A stretch of DNA of 11,317 nt from Caldifarciminota bacterium (GCA_016935775.1 JAFGQF010000131.1:1-11317), one strand, 5' to 3'; shown: positions 1 to 6,583, counted from the first letter of the stretch. The notes: a model not told the origin generated them from the sequence alone. Numbers and translations: made by a program.

Positions 1-2
1 AC

Positions 3-368
3 CGGGAACGGTACGATTTCATTTACCTGCATTTCAAGGACTTTGACAAGGCCGGGGAGGACGGCGATTTTGACCGCAAGGTCGAGCTGTTCGAGCGGTT
101 CGACGAGGAGGTCCTGCCCCGGTTGCTTGAGCTGGAGTACGACGTGTTCTGCGTGACCGGCGACCACTCGACCCCGGCGGTGATGGCCGGGCATTCCTGG
201 CACTCGGTGCCCTTCCTGCTGTATTCGCCCTGGGTGCGGCCCCAGGTGAGCATCGAGGAGTTCGGCGAGCGGGCGTGCATACGCGGCAACCTGGGCATGT
301 TCGAGGCCCGGCACGCGATGTCGCTGATGCTGGCCCACGCCGGCCGGCTCAGGAAGTTTGGGGCCTGA
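3..368 (+). CDS. apgM: Phosphoglycerate mutase, 2,3-BPG-independent, archaeal (ApgM) type; C-terminal part
   Basis: Glycolytic/gluconeogenic enzyme interconverting 3- and 2-phosphoglycerate in the cytoplasm. Only the last 121 residues are present; the reading frame is open from the window edge at base 3. Two alkaline-phosphatase-superfamily metal-site blocks are visible: an H-x-K-x-x-D-x-A-G-x-D-G block near the start (HFKDFDKAGEDG) and VTGDHSTP followed 8 residues later by HS-x-P (GHSWHSVP). Both are typical of the ApgM branch (about 400 aa) rather than the larger GpmI enzyme. The tail after the second block (about 55 residues) has normal length, so the 3' end looks intact. Its TGA (366-368) shares one base with the next start codon, which suggests co-transcription and translational coupling with the IMP cyclohydrolase gene. 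The family is fairly certain. A related phosphonopyruvate-decarboxylase-like or phosphopentomutase-like member cannot be fully excluded without the N-terminus. Confidence 0.85.
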   Translation, partial: RERYDFIYLHFKDFDKAGEDGDFDRKVELFERFDEEVLPRLLELEYDVFCVTGDHSTPAVMAGHSWHSVPFLLYSPWVRPQVSIEEFGERACIRGNLGMFEARHAMSLMLAHAGRLRKFGA

Positions 369-928
369 TGCACCCGCGCCGGGCGGTCGTGTCGGTCTGG
401 GACAAGACCGGGGTCGTTGACTTCGCCCGGGTCCTGCGCGATACCGGGCACCAGGTGCTGTCCACCTCCAAGACCGCACAACTCATCCGCGCGGCCGATG
501 TGCCGGTGACCGAGATATCGGACTACACCGGCTCGCCTGAAATTCTCGGCGGCCGGGTCAAGACCCTGCACCCGTTGATTGCCGGCGGAATCCTGACGAC
601 TCGCAAGGACGACACGGTCCCGCCGATTGACATCGTGGTGTGCAATCTCTACCCTTTCGAGGAGGGCTTGGCGAGGGGTCTTGCGCACCCTGAGCTTGTG
701 GAACTGATTGATATTGGCGGGGTTACGCTCCTGCGAGCCGCCGCCAAGAACCACGACCACGTGACGGTAGTGCCCGGGCCGGAGCACTACGGGCCGGTTG
801 CCGATGAGCTCCGGGCGCGCGGCGCGGTCGGGCCGGAACTGCGCCGGGAGCTGGCCCGCCGGGCTTTCGAGCTGACCAGCGGCTACGATGCCGCCATCGC
901 CCGGCATTTCGCCGGGCTGGGCGGCTGA
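368..928 (+). CDS. purH: Stand-alone IMP cyclohydrolase (PurH N-terminal domain only)
   Basis: Predicted to close FAICAR to IMP, the last step of de novo purine synthesis. The 186-aa product aligns end to end with the MGS-like N-terminal domain of bifunctional PurH (usually about 510 aa) and stops where that domain ends; no AICAR transformylase half follows. Family landmarks are SVWDKTGVVDFAR (9-21), SDYTG-x-PE-x-L-x-GRVKTLHP (51-69), NLYPFEE (93-99), DIGG (115-118) and AAAKN (124-128). They supply the residues equivalent to the known IMP cyclohydrolase site: Arg63, Lys65, Tyr95, Asp115 and Lys127. Two departures are visible: the usual STGGTA loop reads STSKTA (32-37), and the His of the H-x-GIL motif is Ala72. 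ATG 368 is chosen because homology begins at residue 5. The in-frame ATG at 275 would add residues unlike the family and overlap the upstream gene. The transformylase step must be encoded elsewhere. Confidence 0.88.
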   Translation: MHPRRAVVSVWDKTGVVDFARVLRDTGHQVLSTSKTAQLIRAADVPVTEISDYTGSPEILGGRVKTLHPLIAGGILTTRKDDTVPPIDIVVCNLYPFEEGLARGLAHPELVELIDIGGVTLLRAAAKNHDHVTVVPGPEHYGPVADELRARGAVGPELRRELARRAFELTSGYDAAIARHFAGLGG

Positions 929-952
929 GCCCGGCACCGCTCGTCTCTTCTT
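911..952 (+). terminator. Candidate intrinsic terminator over the purH stop codon
   Basis: A perfect 8-bp GC-rich inverted repeat (GCCGGGCT at 911-918, AGCCCGGC at 928-935) encloses a 9-nt loop. The right arm begins on the last base of the purH stop codon. A pyrimidine-rich stretch (TCGTCTCTTCTT, 941-952) follows, but it is not a pure T-run and starts 5 nt after the stem. It sits directly before the promoter of the next unit, as expected for a boundary between transcription units. Termination itself is inferred. Confidence 0.5.
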
Positions 953-979
953 GACAAATCTTGGCTCGTTGTATATACT
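951..979 (+). promoter_or_regulatory. Sigma-70-type promoter of the buk-iorAB unit
   Basis: The -35 hexamer TTGACA (951-956) is a perfect consensus match. After exactly 17 bp comes TATACT (974-979), 5 of 6 bases of the -10 consensus. This short AT-rich stretch stands out in a strongly GC-rich sequence. A start of transcription 6-9 bases past the -10 box falls at about 985-988, which touches the buk start codon at 989. Confidence 0.85.
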
Positions 980-988
980 GTCGGCCCA

Positions 989-2077
989 ATGGTAATCCTT
1001 GCTATCAATCCGGGCGGCGGCTCGACCAAGGTCGCCGTATTCGACGACACTCGCTGCGTGCTCCAGGAGAACATCCAGCACCCGGCAACCGTTCTTGCCC
1101 GCTACAAGCTGGTGCTCGACCAGTACCGCCTGCGCAAGCAGACGGTGCTCGAAGCACTGGACCGGCACGGGTTTGACCGGGCGTCGCTCGACGCCATCGT
1201 GACCCGGGGCGGTCCGCTGATGCCGCTGCGCGGCGGTGTCTACCGCGTGACGCTGCGACTGGTGTCCGACATCCGGCGCGGGAAGATCCAGTCAATCCAC
1301 CCCTCGCTGCTCGGGCCGCTGGTCTCATACGAGCTCAGCGAGGAGCTGGGCGTGCCGGCATACTTCGTGGACCCGGAGTCCACCGACGAGCTCTGGGACA
1401 TCGCCCGGCTCACCGGGCTCAAGGGAGTTCGGCGCCGGGCGCTGAGCCATGCCCTGAGTTGCCGGACCGTGGCCCAGCTCGCCGCTGCGAAGCTCAAGAA
1501 GCGCTACGACCGGTCGAATTTCGTGGTCGTCCACCTGGGCACCGGCATCACGGTCGCGGCCCACGTCAACGGCCGGCAGGTGGACGCGTCCAACGCCAAC
1601 GATGACGGGCCGTTCTCGCCCCAGCGTTCGGGAACGCTGCCGCTGTCCGGGCTGATCCGGCTCTGTTTCTCGGGCCGGTACCCGGAGCGCGAGGTGCTTG
1701 ACCTTGTCCAGCGCCGCGGCGGGCTGATATCCTACCTGGGCACCGACGACATGCGCGAGGTCGAGAAGCTGCTGGCGCGGCACAACCCCCAGGCCGAGTT
1801 GGTCTACAACGCGATGGTCTACCAGATTGCCCGCGAGATGGGCGCCTGCGCGGTCACCTGTCGAGGCAAGGTTGACGCGGTTGTCATCACCGGCGGGCTT
1901 GCTCAATCAAAGCGGCTGGTGCAGGACCTGCGCAAGTGGACGAAGTTCATCAGTTCGAAGGTGTTCGTCTTCCCGGGCGAGGAGGAGATGCCGGCCCTGG
2001 CCACCCGGCTGATGTCGGTGCTCTCCGGCCGCGAGCGGGAGCGGTCCTATGAACAGGAAGTTGCTGTCCGGCGATGA
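989..2077 (+). CDS. buk: Butyrate kinase family acyl kinase
   Basis: Member of the acetate/butyrate kinase (ASKHA) family, which transfers phosphate between a short-chain acyl phosphate and ADP; normally it makes ATP in fermentation. The 362-aa length is typical of Buk (about 355-360 aa). N-terminal AINPGGGSTKVAVF corresponds to the family INPGSTSTK phosphate loop. Also seen are TRGGPLMPLRGGVY (about 71-84), the HLGTGITVAAHVNG nucleotide-site block (family HLGGGIS) in mid-protein, the block NDDGPFSPQRSGTLP, and VVITGGLAQSK near the C-terminus. The Gly-to-Thr change in HLGTG and the NPGGGSTK loop are mild departures. The ATG at 989 is the only sensible start, because the conserved loop begins six residues in. 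There is no Shine-Dalgarno sequence before it. The gene overlaps iorA by 29 bp, so it is probably co-translated. The substrate (butyrate, isobutyrate, branched-chain or aryl acyl phosphate) cannot be read from sequence. Confidence 0.88.
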   Translation: MVILAINPGGGSTKVAVFDDTRCVLQENIQHPATVLARYKLVLDQYRLRKQTVLEALDRHGFDRASLDAIVTRGGPLMPLRGGVYRVTLRLVSDIRRGKIQSIHPSLLGPLVSYELSEELGVPAYFVDPESTDELWDIARLTGLKGVRRRALSHALSCRTVAQLAAAKLKKRYDRSNFVVVHLGTGITVAAHVNGRQVDASNANDDGPFSPQRSGTLPLSGLIRLCFSGRYPEREVLDLVQRRGGLISYLGTDDMREVEKLLARHNPQAELVYNAMVYQIAREMGACAVTCRGKVDAVVITGGLAQSKRLVQDLRKWTKFISSKVFVFPGEEEMPALATRLMSVLSGRERERSYEQEVAVRR

Positions 2078-3767
2078 GGCGATAGCGCGCGGCGCCTGGG
2101 AAGCGGGCTGTCGCGTCGCCGCCGCCTACCCGGGGACGCCCTCGACCGAGATACTGGAATCGCTCGCCGGTTACGACGGCGTCTACTGCGAGTGGTCGGT
2201 CAACGAGAAGGTGGCGCTCGAGGTCGCGCTCGGGGCCGCGACAAGCGGAGTCAGGTCGCTGGCAGCGATGAAGCACGTCGGGTTGAACGTCGCCGCCGAC
2301 CCGTTCTTCTCCGCGGCCTACATCGGTTCGAACGGCGGCCTGGTGGTGGTGACGGCCGACGACCCGGGGCTTCATTCCTCGCAGAACGAACAGGACAACC
2401 GCTGGTACGGAATGGCGGCCAAGGTGCCGGTGCTCTGCCCGTCCGACAGCCAGGAGGCAAAGGACCTGACCGGGCTGGCGTTTGACATCTCCGAGGAGTT
2501 CGACATCCCGGTGCTGCTCAGGATCACGACCCGCATCGCCCACTCGAGCACGGTGGTCGAACTGGGTGAGCGTGCCGAGCACCCGCCGCGCGGCTACGTG
2601 AAGCGGCCGACCAAGACAATCATCCTGCCGGCTTTTGCCCGCGCCCGCCACGTGGACCTCGAGGGCCGGGTTGACCGGCTCCGGGCCTACGCCGAGAAGA
2701 CCCCGTGGAACCGGGCTGAGCCGGGCGACAGCAACCTCGGCATCATCTGTGACGGTGTCGCCTACCAGTACGCCCGCGAGGTGTTCCCGGGGGCGTCTTT
2801 CCTGAAGCTGGGGATGGTGCACCCGTTCCCGGTCGAGCTTGTTCGACGTTTCGCCGCCGGGGTGAGCGAGCTGGTGGCTGTGGAGGAGACCGATCCGTTC
2901 ATCGAGCTGCAGGTCCGGGCGCTGGGCCTGGCGGTCACCGGTAAGGACCGGCTGCCGCGCTGGCACGAGTTGAGCCCGCGCGTGGTCCGCCGGTCGCTGA
3001 CCGAGTCGGAACCCCCGCCCGAGCCGGAGCAGGGACTGCCCAACCGACCGCCGGCGCTCTGCCCGGGCTGCCCGCACGCCGGGCTGTTCTACGCCCTGCA
3101 GCGCCAGCCGGTCATCGTCGGCGGCGACATCGGCTGCTACACGTTGGGCGCGCTGCCGCCGCACGAGGCGATGGACAGCTGCATCGACATGGGAGCGTCG
3201 ATCACGTTTGCCCACGGCGCCGACAAGGCGCTGGGCAAGGACGACAAGCGACGCCGCGTCGCGATCATCGGCGACTCGACCTTCTTTCATTCGGGGATAA
3301 CCGGGCTGGTAAACACGGCCTACAACAAGAGCGACGTGATTACCATCATCGCCGACAACCGGACCACCGGGATGACGGGTCACCAGCAGCACCCCGGCAC
3401 CGGCCGGACGCTTTCAGGTGAGCCGACCGTCGAAGTGGACACCGCCAGGCTCGCCCGCGCCTGCGGAATCGAAAAGGTGGTCGAGGTCGACCCCTACCGG
3501 CCGACCGAGACGCGCAAGCGGCTGCGCGAGTTGTTCGAGGAGCCGGGACCGGCAGTGGTCGTGTCGAAGCGCCCGTGCGCGCTGCTGGTCAGGTTGCAGG
3601 ACCCGCCGAAGAGCGTTGACCGCGAGAAGTGCGTGGCGTGCAAGACCTGCCTCCGGCTTGGTTGCCCGGCGCTGACGATGAAGGACGGCAAGTCGCACAT
3701 CGTCGCGACCCTCTGCGCCGGGTGCGGGATGTGCGCCGACGTTTGCCCCAAGGGAGCGATCTCGTGA
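2049..3767 (+). CDS. iorA: Indolepyruvate:ferredoxin oxidoreductase, alpha subunit
   Basis: Catalytic subunit of a cytoplasmic, thiamine-diphosphate-dependent, CoA-acylating 2-oxoacid oxidoreductase. It oxidises aryl or related 2-oxoacids to acyl-CoA and CO2 while reducing ferredoxin. The 572-aa protein shows the full IorA order. The N-terminal pyrimidine-binding domain includes AAYPGTPSTEI (24-35) and CEWSVNEKVALEVA (47-60). A middle domain covers about 230-310. The ThDP domain has CPGCPH (338-343), GGDIGCYTLG (368-377) and the GDS...ADN signature (418-437) followed by TTGMTGHQ. The C-terminus is a 2[4Fe-4S] ferredoxin domain with cysteines 528, 531, 534, 539 and 556, 559, 562, 566. The first cluster motif is CxxCxxCx4CP, one residue longer than the classical x3 spacing. 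A GGGAG Shine-Dalgarno (2037-2041) lies 7 nt before the ATG, inside the end of buk. The stop overlaps the iorB start (GTGA). Confidence 0.95.
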   Translation: MNRKLLSGDEAIARGAWEAGCRVAAAYPGTPSTEILESLAGYDGVYCEWSVNEKVALEVALGAATSGVRSLAAMKHVGLNVAADPFFSAAYIGSNGGLVVVTADDPGLHSSQNEQDNRWYGMAAKVPVLCPSDSQEAKDLTGLAFDISEEFDIPVLLRITTRIAHSSTVVELGERAEHPPRGYVKRPTKTIILPAFARARHVDLEGRVDRLRAYAEKTPWNRAEPGDSNLGIICDGVAYQYAREVFPGASFLKLGMVHPFPVELVRRFAAGVSELVAVEETDPFIELQVRALGLAVTGKDRLPRWHELSPRVVRRSLTESEPPPEPEQGLPNRPPALCPGCPHAGLFYALQRQPVIVGGDIGCYTLGALPPHEAMDSCIDMGASITFAHGADKALGKDDKRRRVAIIGDSTFFHSGITGLVNTAYNKSDVITIIADNRTTGMTGHQQHPGTGRTLSGEPTVEVDTARLARACGIEKVVEVDPYRPTETRKRLRELFEEPGPAVVVSKRPCALLVRLQDPPKSVDREKCVACKTCLRLGCPALTMKDGKSHIVATLCAGCGMCADVCPKGAIS

Positions 3768-4342
3768 ACGTCCTGATTGCCGGAGTCGGGGGGCAGGGGG
3801 TTATCCTGTTCTCGGAGCTGCTGTCCAACATCGCCCTCGAGTCAGGGCTGGACGTCAAGAAGAGCGAGGTTCACGGAATGGCGCAGCGGGGCGGGAGCGT
3901 CAATACCCATGTTCGGTTCGGTCCCCGGGTAGCCTCGCCGCTGATCGAGGAAGGCACGGCCGACCTGCTGGTCGCCTTCGAGAAGCTCGAGGCGGTGCGC
4001 TACCTGCATTTCCTCGCCCCGGACGGCCGGCTGGTCTACGATGACTACCGGTTGGAGCCGGTGCCGGTGCAGCTTGGGCTGGTGCCGGGTGCCGATGACG
4101 CCGACCTTGATGAGCGCATCGCGCGAAGGGTCGGCAAGCGATTGATGGTGCCGGCCTTTGCCGCGGCTTTCAAGCTGGGCAACCAGCGGGTGCAGAACGT
4201 CGTGATGCTGGGAGCGGTCAGCGGATTCCTGCCGTTCGGGGAGGATGCCTGCCGGGAGATGGTCCGGCAGATGGTCAAGCCGGAGTTCGTCGAACTCAAT
4301 CTCGTGGCTTTCGACCGCGGACTGGAGCTGGCAACGGCGTAG
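3764..4342 (+). CDS. iorB: Indolepyruvate:ferredoxin oxidoreductase, beta subunit
   Basis: Small subunit (gamma-domain type of the pyruvate:ferredoxin oxidoreductase superfamily) that pairs with IorA. The 192-aa product starts NVLIAGVGGQGVILFSELL, the family's G-x-GGQG nucleotide-fold loop (7-13). It continues with SEVHGMAQRGGSV (34-46), the most diagnostic IorB motif. Length is normal (about 190-200 aa). The start is GTG at 3764, overlapping the iorA TGA as GTGA, with AGGGAG (3751-3756) 7 nt upstream. The homology begins at residue 2, so this start is well supported. It is the last gene of the plus-strand unit; the next gene is convergent. Confidence 0.95.
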   Translation: MNVLIAGVGGQGVILFSELLSNIALESGLDVKKSEVHGMAQRGGSVNTHVRFGPRVASPLIEEGTADLLVAFEKLEAVRYLHFLAPDGRLVYDDYRLEPVPVQLGLVPGADDADLDERIARRVGKRLMVPAFAAAFKLGNQRVQNVVMLGAVSGFLPFGEDACREMVRQMVKPEFVELNLVAFDRGLELATA

Positions 4343-4382
4343 CCGGCAGGCGGTTCGCCCCAGGGGCCGGTCCGGTTGCCTT

Positions 4383-4400
4383 GCGGGCGTGTCTGCCCGC
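4383..4400. terminator. Inverted repeat in the convergent junction, possible bidirectional terminator
   Basis: The 66-bp gap between iorB and the convergent OmpA-like gene holds a perfect 6-bp repeat, GCGGGC (4383-4388) and GCCCGC (4395-4400), with a 6-nt loop. Other short complementary GC segments lie just before it (CCGGC 4343-4347 with GCCGG 4366-4370). Neither strand shows a T-run after the stem, so classic intrinsic termination is doubtful. Position is the main argument. Confidence 0.3.
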
Positions 4401-4408
4401 TGAGTCCG

Positions 4409-5290
4409 TTACAGGATGTGGATTTCGACCTTGGAGAGCTTGGGCTTGAGTCCGGGGATGAAACGGGGCGCGACCTTGAGCACACCTTCGGGCAGGACCA
4501 GCCGGCGGGCGAGCTCGGCCTTGATGACGTTGACCCGCTCGGTGGAGAGCCGTTCCTGTTCGGAGTAGACGTATGCGACGACTTCCTTCCGGTACTTCTC
4601 GCGGATGATGTTGGCGGCCTCATCAAGCCGCGGCCCGGCATCCCCGAGCAGCCGGGAGTTGCCTTCGACGAAAAGCCGGTCGGCGGCGATCGACACGACC
4701 CACTCGTTGCCCTGCTGTGAAACGAGACCGTTGATGCGACGCGGCTCGCCCGGAATGCGCGTCTGGTTGCCCTGCGCATCGTAGGCGTTGAAGGTGAAGC
4801 TGTAGACCTCACCGGTTGCAATCGGCTCGCCCGAGTCGTCACGGCCGTCCCACGACATCATCGCCGGCGGGTGGCCGCGGTGGCTGACGCGACGGACCGT
4901 CTCGCCCATGGAATTGGAGACGACCAGTTCCCAGGTCGCGACCCGGCGCTCGAAGCTGGGCAGGAAGACCATGATGTCGTTGTAGATGAAGTCGCGCTCG
5001 ACCGGGACCCGCAGGTAGGATGACCGGGTGAAATGGTGCGGAACGGTCAGTGAGTCGATGGTCCGGTACAGCGCCTCGTCGAACACGAAGTCGTCGGGCA
5101 CGAGCAGGTCGTTGATCGGCGAGAACGGGTCGATCTGCGGGGCGAAGTAGTACTTGATGTCGGCAATCTTCACCTCGGCCTGGGCGGTGATGACCTCCTC
5201 ACCGAGACCGTGCCGGTCACCCGGGGTCGCGGCGGGAGCCCCGTCAACCGGGGCCTGGCCGAGTAGCAGTGCCAGGAATAGCAGTGTCAC
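4409..5290 (-). CDS. Exported protein with FlgD-like Ig module and degenerate OmpA-like C-terminal domain
   Basis: Last gene of the envelope operon; 293 aa and predicted periplasmic. Residues 2-12 (TLLFLALLLGQ) form a short hydrophobic signal without a basic n-region. Residues about 103-180 resemble the Ig-like fold of FlgD: a beta-rich stretch with GETVRR, then SWDGRDDSGEPIATGEVYSF (146-165). Residues about 197-293 resemble the OmpA/Pal C-terminal domain: VVSIAADRLFVEGNSRLL (strand 1 pattern), a helix around 217-232, LSTERVNVIKAEL (248-260; family LS-x-x-RA) and the closing strand SKVEIHIL (286-293; family NRRVEI-x-I). The family TD segment that binds diaminopimelate is missing. Translation starts at GTG 5290, one base after the TonB stop; an in-frame TAA a few codons upstream excludes a longer protein. 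Role inferred: periplasmic partner of the TonB/ExbBD motor, in the position of Pal. The OmpA call is from pattern only. Confidence 0.72.
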   Translation of the reverse strand: MTLLFLALLLGQAPVDGAPAATPGDRHGLGEEVITAQAEVKIADIKYYFAPQIDPFSPINDLLVPDDFVFDEALYRTIDSLTVPHHFTRSSYLRVPVERDFIYNDIMVFLPSFERRVATWELVVSNSMGETVRRVSHRGHPPAMMSWDGRDDSGEPIATGEVYSFTFNAYDAQGNQTRIPGEPRRINGLVSQQGNEWVVSIAADRLFVEGNSRLLGDAGPRLDEAANIIREKYRKEVVAYVYSEQERLSTERVNVIKAELARRLVLPEGVLKVAPRFIPGLKPKLSKVEIHIL

Positions 5291-5291
5291 G

Positions 5292-6191
5292 TCAGGACAG
5301 GGTGAACTTGAAGGTTATGACTCCCCACTGGTCTTCGGACTTGACGTCCGGGCCAAGCGGGGCGAACTCCCAGTCCTTGAGCGCTCCGACGACCACCTGG
5401 TCGAGGTCCGGGTAGCCGGAACTGGTCTCGACCTGGGGGCTTCCCTTGACCCTGCCGTTGGGGGAGACCCATATCCGGACAACGACCGTACCCGATATTC
5501 GACGCTGGACAGCCCACTGAGGGTAGCGGGGCACGACGCGCCGCGATATTTCGCGCTGGGAGATCGGGCCGGCGACCATGAAGTTCGTGCCCTTGGTGAC
5601 CGGGCCCGAGACCTGGGGCAGGTCCCGGGTCGCCATCTCCGGAAGGGCCCGGGTCGGTGCTTTGGCCAGCGCGCGGTGTTCGATCTGGAGTTGGGCGGCC
5701 GGGGCCCTGACCCCGGGAACCCCGCGCAGCCCGCCGGGGCCGGATTGTCCGCGGTCCAGGCCGCGCGCGAGCGGCACCGGCGCCTGGGCGAGGATTTCGT
5801 CGGTCGACAGGTTCGACCCCTTGCCGCCGAGGTTGATCACGTCCATGCTGCCGCCGCGGTCAAGCTCATAGCGGTCGAGGTCGATCCTGGCCTGGCTGTG
5901 GTCGCGCTCCAGCGTCGCGTTCATGTCGATTGCCGGGATGTCCTCGGCCGCGATGCCGGCGGCGTAGGTCGGGACGTCGCTCACTTCGCCGCCACCGCCG
6001 CCCGACTGGATCTTCGGGAGGATTCTGGCGACCTCGGGCCGGTAGGTGACGTCCATGAAGGTGACTTCCTGGAGGTCGTAGCAGGCGTCGGCGGTCGGCG
6101 CAGCCCGTGAGAAGAGGAAGAACATCCCGATGTGGGCGGCGGTGGAGAGGGCGATTGCCAGGTCGATGGCGATGGACCGTTGGCCGTTCAT
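5292..6191 (-). CDS. tonB: TonB-like energy transducer
   Basis: Inner-membrane-anchored arm that would carry proton-motive-force-driven movement from ExbB/ExbD across the periplasm. The 299-aa protein has one N-terminal membrane helix (about 6-28) that keeps the Ser-x3-His pair known from TonB (Ser16, His20). A long periplasmic linker (about 30-210) follows, then a TonB C-terminal domain (about 213-299). That domain shows VPRYPQWAVQRRISGTVVV, G-x-V-K-G, the SSGYPDLDQVV block and LKDWEFAPL, all typical. The linker differs from classical TonB: it has no Glu-Pro/Lys-Pro repeats but a five-glycine run (64-68) and Gly/Arg-rich stretches. The ATG shares its A with the upstream ExbD stop (TGATG). 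A strong AGGAGG lies 4 nt before it (forward 6196-6201). It could serve a TolA-like role. No TonB-dependent receptor is encoded in the window. Confidence 0.88.
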   Translation of the reverse strand: MNGQRSIAIDLAIALSTAAHIGMFFLFSRAAPTADACYDLQEVTFMDVTYRPEVARILPKIQSGGGGGEVSDVPTYAAGIAAEDIPAIDMNATLERDHSQARIDLDRYELDRGGSMDVINLGGKGSNLSTDEILAQAPVPLARGLDRGQSGPGGLRGVPGVRAPAAQLQIEHRALAKAPTRALPEMATRDLPQVSGPVTKGTNFMVAGPISQREISRRVVPRYPQWAVQRRISGTVVVRIWVSPNGRVKGSPQVETSSGYPDLDQVVVGALKDWEFAPLGPDVKSEDQWGVITFKFTLS

Positions 6192-6583
6192 CAGTCCTCC
6201 TGCATCTTCTTGGTCGCGCAGGCAATGCGCATCGCTCCGGCCCGGCGGGCGGCCGCCAGGATGTCCAGAACCTGCGAGTGGTAGACATCCTTGTCTGCCC
6301 GTACCACGACCAGCACGTACGGGTCGCGGACGAGTTCCATCTCCAGCCGCGTCTCGACCTCGGCGAGGTCGGGACAGGGCTTGTCGTTGAGCAGGAGACG
6401 ACCGTCGTCGGTGTAGGTGATGGTGGTGTTTTCCTCAACCTTGCGTTCGGCGGTCCGGGTCTGGGGGACGTCCACCGGCGTATCGTTGTGCGACATCACC
6501 ATCGGCGCTATGACCATCATGGCCAGGACCAGAATCAGGCCGACGGCGGCCATCGGCAGGATGTCGATGTTGGTTGATTTCAC
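6191..6583 (-). CDS. exbD: ExbD/TolR family protein lacking the conserved membrane Asp
   Basis: Second of two adjacent ExbD/TolR paralogues; 130 aa, with a single N-terminal membrane helix (about 10-29) and a periplasmic domain. Family features are the helix ending in IAPM, then V-D-V-P (37-40), DDGRLLLND (59-67), VVVRADKDVYHSQVLDIL (92-109) and AARRAGAMRI (111-120). Aligning back from the AP of the helix end, LPMAA (9-13) takes the place of the canonical TPLVD. Ala13 therefore sits where ExbD/TolR proteins have the Asp needed for proton coupling. The nearest acidic residue, Asp7, is six residues earlier and matches the Asn of the N-V-T-P motif. Two periplasmic-side cysteines (70, 122) could pair; this is speculative. 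The GTG start overlaps the upstream stop (GTGA), with GAGGAG just upstream. Expected to assemble with the neighbouring ExbB and ExbD. Confidence 0.87.
   Translation of the reverse strand: MKSTNIDILPMAAVGLILVLAMMVIAPMVMSHNDTPVDVPQTRTAERKVEENTTITYTDDGRLLLNDKPCPDLAEVETRLEMELVRDPYVLVVVRADKDVYHSQVLDILAAARRAGAMRIACATKKMQED

Noticed and set aside
275..367. An earlier in-frame ATG for the IMP cyclohydrolase
   Set aside because: It would add 31 residues that do not resemble PurH and overlap apgM by 94 bases; homology starts just after ATG 368.
929..988. A frameshifted AICAR transformylase half after purH
   Set aside because: The gap is only 60 bp and filled by hairpin and promoter; no transformylase motif is visible in any frame there or in the following genes.
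23..1168. A 381-codon minus-strand frame across apgM, purH and the promoter
   Set aside because: It crosses three real elements on the other strand and has no recognisable domain; a GC-driven shadow.
1950..3392. A 480-codon open frame on the minus strand opposite buk and iorA
   Set aside because: It shadows two clearly conserved genes, is rich in Arg, Val and Gly, and shows no motif.
5154..6110. A 318-codon plus-strand frame opposite tonB and the OmpA-like gene
   Set aside because: Antisense to genes with clear TonB and FlgD-like features; Asp/Gly/Arg-rich product without motifs.
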